Positions 59,901-64,000 of a stretch of DNA of 64,000 nucleotides are shown here, piece after piece (position 1 is the stretch's first letter; the number at the start of each line of letters is the position of its first letter). The DNA comes from Lineus longissimus (lineage: Eukaryota; Nemertea; Pilidiophora; Heteronemertea; Lineidae): contig NC_088318.1 in NCBI RefSeq assembly GCF_910592395.1, positions 1,800,001 to 1,864,000 of the forward strand, in the 5' to 3' direction. The notes beneath the pieces were generated by a model, which was not told the origin of the DNA, did no database searches, and worked only from the letters and a program-made list of their open reading frames with translations. The position numbers and the translations under genes were made by a program.

Positions 59901-60806
59901 CTGTGACTTTTCCACAGATGATGATTTATGTGTTCTGAATCAAGTTGGTAAATTTGCATAAGTAAAATGATTGCAAACAGTAAATTACCAGCTCTGTTGG
60001 CACAAGAATGCGTTGCCGTATTATGTGTGCTGCCAACTCAACCACCGCAACCAAGAAGAGTAGTACAGACAAGATAGACTGCTCCTGATGGCGCTGCAAT
60101 ATTGGTAAAGACGCAGACCATTTGCCTAACACCTGATAGAACACCAAAAGGAAACAAAATCAGCACCCTCAAACACTTACAAATTAACAGGGACATCCAA
60201 TCCACTGCGGTGAAATCCTACTAAATATGTGGTGAGAAAAAGATTAAAGGAGAAACTAATTGAGGTTATTCAGATCAAGAGACACAAGCCCTCTCTGAAA
60301 AGACACAATGGCCTTTTCATGATCAATACCAATAAGTACTTGTAAGTTAGTAAAATTACAAAATAACAGGGAACATTCAATCAATTAGGATGAAGTCACC
60401 ATACCAACAGCTTATGGTGTTATAATTTTTAGTTATTGGTATTGCATGCTGTTCTGTGTGGGTAACACTGTATGGTCTTGGGACTATGGATCATTTAGTG
60501 ACGAGACAATGATCAGTGGAGACTTGGCATAAACACAAAAGTTCTGAACAAAAACAGTCAGGAGGAGAACCGAAGGAACTTAAGGGTATCCAAACAGTTC
60601 ATAACCCTTCACTAAGGTTTCCCCTGAGCTCAACAAGCATAAGAAAGAAAAAAAAATGCTGTGACAATCAACATTGTGGCTCGTCATTAACAGGCAATAC
60701 CATCATTTAGACATCATCCCAGCACCATTAACACCAAAAGTGGTCCAAAAAAAAGTTTAGATTCCTATGCAGCCAAATGACATCACTTGTGCCAATTCTG
60801 ACTGTT
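53980..60806. other. Gene-free stretch
   Basis: No credible exon. Small items are a perfect palindrome ACCTGGTA-TT-TACCAGGT (54072-54089) and the second copy of the 45-bp dispersed repeat (59156-59200). ORFs below 100 codons look random. Confidence 0.45.
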
Positions 60807-61115
60807 GCCTTCTCCCACTTCAGGGATGAAAAATTTCCCATTTTTGGTGGATTTCAGACTTTTTCCCCTGACTTAATGCTAAATTCGATAGCTGGTATGG
60901 AAAGATTGCCTTCTCCCACTTCAGGGATGACAAATTTCCCATTTTTGGCAGATTTCAGACTTTTTCCCCTTACTAAATGCTAAATTCGATAGCTGGTATG
61001 GAAAGATTGCCTTCTCCCACTTCAGGGATGACAAATTTCCCATTTTTGGTGGATTTCAGACTTTTTCCCCTGACTTAATGCTAAATTCGATAGCTGGTAT
61101 GGAAAGATTGCCTTC
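60807..61115. repeat. 101-bp tandem repeat, three copies plus a start
   Basis: Units start GCCTTCTCCCACTTCAGGGA at 60807, 60908 and 61009, with a fourth beginning at 61110 that diverges after GCCTTCTC. Each contains TTCAGACTTTTTCCCCT and ends CTGGTATGGAAAGATT. Copies differ by a few bases. Not coding in any frame I trust. Confidence 0.88.
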
Positions 61116-64000
61116 TCGGCTTTCTGAGGATCTTTGAATTTCCAAAATTGGACCAAAAATAAGCATTTAAGAGGCACTTTCGTGCAAGCACCTGTGGATC
61201 AAAGGGGAAGATTTTCACCGAAAAAATATATTTCAGACTTTTTGCCTTTGCTCATTGGCATCCCTGCCCACTTGCAACCAGCTGTCAATATCTGTCTCCA
61301 AAGCGTTAAGTCAACAATTATGTAGGTCCTGACGTAACTCACACCAGTATCTTAGTCAGGGCCATGATCAAATATCTTTATCTTTTTCCCTTCACCGGAG
61401 GAAAATCAGTTATGTAGCACAATGGAGGAAGCATATCCTAACGCAATTATGAAACTGGATAACGTAAAAAGTTATGGGCATTGTGTATAAAATTCCCCTC
61501 AGACTGGATGCGATGTAAAAAAACATCGACAAGAGTTCATCTATAGCAGCATCATCTTACAGGAGATCTGGTTGTATTCTTACGAAATGTCTTGTATATG
61601 TCTCTGTGGTCAAAAGATCGCCAAGACAAAAAATACAGAAATTACAGAGCCGACATTCGTGTTCATTCTTGCTTAGAAAATTAGTGCAAAGAACAGTTCC
61701 TTTTTCGGCGGATGTTTTATTGGCAGTTTCAGCCTGTCTGGATTAGCCTCGAGCACAAGGGGAATATTACAATGAAAATATGATATTAATCTTGGAGAAA
61801 ATGTGTTCATTTTTCATAGTTAGACAGAGTAATATGCAGGATCGGCGCTTGTGACTTGAGACTACATTGTATGGCTCATTGAACCCGAATCGTGCATGCA
61901 TTACATGCTGCAATGTACATCAATGTGCAGGTGAGTTCAGTGTCACGTTAGGGTGAGATATGGCTTATTAACACTGAAAATATGCTGATATATACACTGT
62001 TTTGTATGACGTCTAGGATGGTGCTGCGAGATATATCTCTATCATTTTGTAATTTTTTGCCAACTAAGTCGAGTTCACTTACAGCTAACAGTTCGTTTAA
62101 TCATGCCAAGTATGAATTTTGTAACAAACCTTCTTTAACCCTTTATTCCCAGAAGAGTGGTAAAGATAATGAAAATTAACCCTTTCAAATCTCTGCAAAT
62201 CTTTGCAAATTAACTGAATTTCAGTTCACTTTGGAGGAGACTTGCCTCCACAGCCTTACTTGGCAATCAGTCTGGGAGAAGGCCATTTTTGAATGCGTGC
62301 AGTATTCTGTAGAAGTCCACCAAAGTTCACCAAAGTTGACAGGGTCCAGCCCTTGTGGTGTGCCACACTCATAAGCACATGTGGTTACCTGAATTTCAGT
62401 CAATAAAACCATAATTTTTCCTTTAACCATTAGACCCTGACTACTGGAATTCATAATCCTACCTTTGCATGGTATTCCTGCTGAAAATCATACTCCAGAC
62501 TCTCTTTTAATTATTCCCAAATTCAGAAAAAATCCAGAAACTTAATCCAAAAGCTGACACCACTCCAGTAATTAACTAAGTGTGCTAGAAGACACACATA
62601 CAACCTCACCTCCAACTTCAAGTACAAAATACTGCCAGTATTTATACAGCAACACCTGGAATTTCATCATGCATTTCAGCCATCAGAGTCCTAGGTCACT
62701 AGAAATGAGGTTGATTATTTAGTTCGGGTCTTATCACTAGATGTCATGGTGGGTATATAAAAAGAGGCCGTCCGAGGCTGCTTGAGGTTGTTCAAATAGG
62801 TGTCAACACCCGTAAACAAGAAAGGGTTAATTAAAGCAAAGTTTAATATGGTACAAACTATGAATTTTAAAGATTCTTGCATTCTAGTGGAACCAGTTTT
62901 AATGAGTATCTTCATTATTTATGATGCATCAAATTGGCCTTAAATTAAACTAAATTTAAAAAAAGTAATTTCGTCTTTATTTCAAGAAAGGCAAACAATT
63001 TTTCACAAATCTTCAAGAAAAGTTCAAACACCGAAAGATCTACTCAGTACAAAAAAATGTAAAATTTTGATTTTCCAAATATGTTAAATACCTGCTGATT
63101 ACACCGTTGTGTACTAACAGACATAAGTCATGCCAAGTTTCATTGTGCTGGGGTGTGGATGGAATGCATGGGCTTCAATCACAGGTAAAAAAGAAAAGGT
63201 TTCCCCATAATGTGCTCGTGTTGAGACACATGCAACTCGTATCATTATCTTTTTACGAAAATGTCCCATGGTACTGGAAAAGACGGTGAACCGGATCCAT
63301 TATACCCCTCAGCCTGCTCTGATGCGACAATGACAGGATAACAATATCGTTACTTCTCTTCTTCTGGAAGAACACACGCTCATCTCGGAAATCTCGTGTC
63401 GCTCAATGACATTTTATACGACTCAATTACTGAAAAGGAATTGATGATAAAAACTAGACAGCGGAAAATATTTGTTGATGCGATGTAAAACCTGTCTTAT
63501 ATGAATATCATCTGCTTAAAATCTCTCTCCTTATATAATTAACATGACTAGATAGAGGATTGGAATCGGATAATTTTATAAATGAATTAAATATTGCCTT
63601 AAGCAGGTTTTTCCTGATGAAACTTTTATTTCAAATATTGACAACGGAAGAAGATGGGATGAGCAACAAGAATACGTCTTTGGAAATGTCCCTTACAGCA
63701 AGAGAATTCTTGTTAAACTTAAAAGGGACAACTTGGGTGTGTCATTCACCTGGCCAGGTTGATAATACCCCCGCTTGCCACCATGCGCCGCCACTTGTAG
63801 TATTACACAATGCTGATCTCTGATAATGATCTTTGCCAGTAAGGCAGTTTTGGCCATTTGGAGATGTCACAGTACTACTGGGAGCCAGTTTTGTTTGAAA
63901 AACCCAACACACCTCATGCCCTAATTGTCCCTTTAAAAGAGCCTATCAATTCGATGAAGTGTGGATGAAGTGTTTGAAGCCTGAGGCCGCCACTGATCGT
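61116..64000. other. Gene-free stretch to the right edge
   Basis: I see nothing recognisable. An 87-codon ORF at 63560-63823 has no known motif and no start or splice context of note. Confidence 0.4.

Noticed and set aside
63560-63823. 87-codon ORF near the right edge
   Set aside because: No motif, no homology that I recognise and composition like its AT-rich surroundings.

Overview
The window is metazoan genomic DNA. Every recognisable gene is animal: split by GT-AG introns, with a canonical AATAAA signal, tRNA-derived SINE-like repeats, TA-flanked inverted-repeat elements and long microsatellites. A neuropeptide-type GPCR, a thioester-protein-family gene and this repeat set suggest a marine invertebrate, perhaps lophotrochozoan. 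I cannot name the species from sequence alone.

Layout. (1) 1-2107, minus: 5' two thirds of PNKP (polynucleotide kinase 3'-phosphatase): FHA domain, basic linker and start of the phosphatase, running off the left edge. One FHA codon reads as an in-frame TAG. (2) 2108-3125: about 1 kb between head-to-head PNKP and PHKB. (3) 3126-17598, plus: complete PHKB (phosphorylase kinase beta subunit). I resolve 21 constitutive coding positions giving about 1094 aa, one position filled by any of three tandem 98-nt exons, and three small optional cassettes. (4) 18.2-21.3 kb: intergenic, with one clear TA-flanked MITE. (5) 21357-30491, plus: N-terminal third of a secreted alpha-2-macroglobulin/TEP/CD109-family protein (signal peptide and macroglobulin domains). 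No bait region or thioester exons follow in the window. (6) 33120-34367, minus: intact single-exon class A GPCR resembling FMRFamide-type peptide receptors. (7) 34.4-64 kb: about 30 kb in which I find no convincing gene; it holds minisatellites, foldbacks and copies of a modular repeat family.

The most unusual content is (a) the three interchangeable PHKB exons, two separated by only 39 nt, and (b) a repeat family (22.2, 44.0, 49.0 and 53.6 kb) built from a terminal hairpin, a GTC microsatellite and about 302-bp modules. Most modules carry a perfect direct repeat of AGGTCA spaced by 3 (nuclear-receptor type) and a match to the CTCF core motif. The genes do not form a pathway: DNA end repair, glycogen breakdown control, innate immunity and peptide signalling sit together by linkage only. 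Splice sites and reading frames were read by eye; no alignment or transcript data were used.
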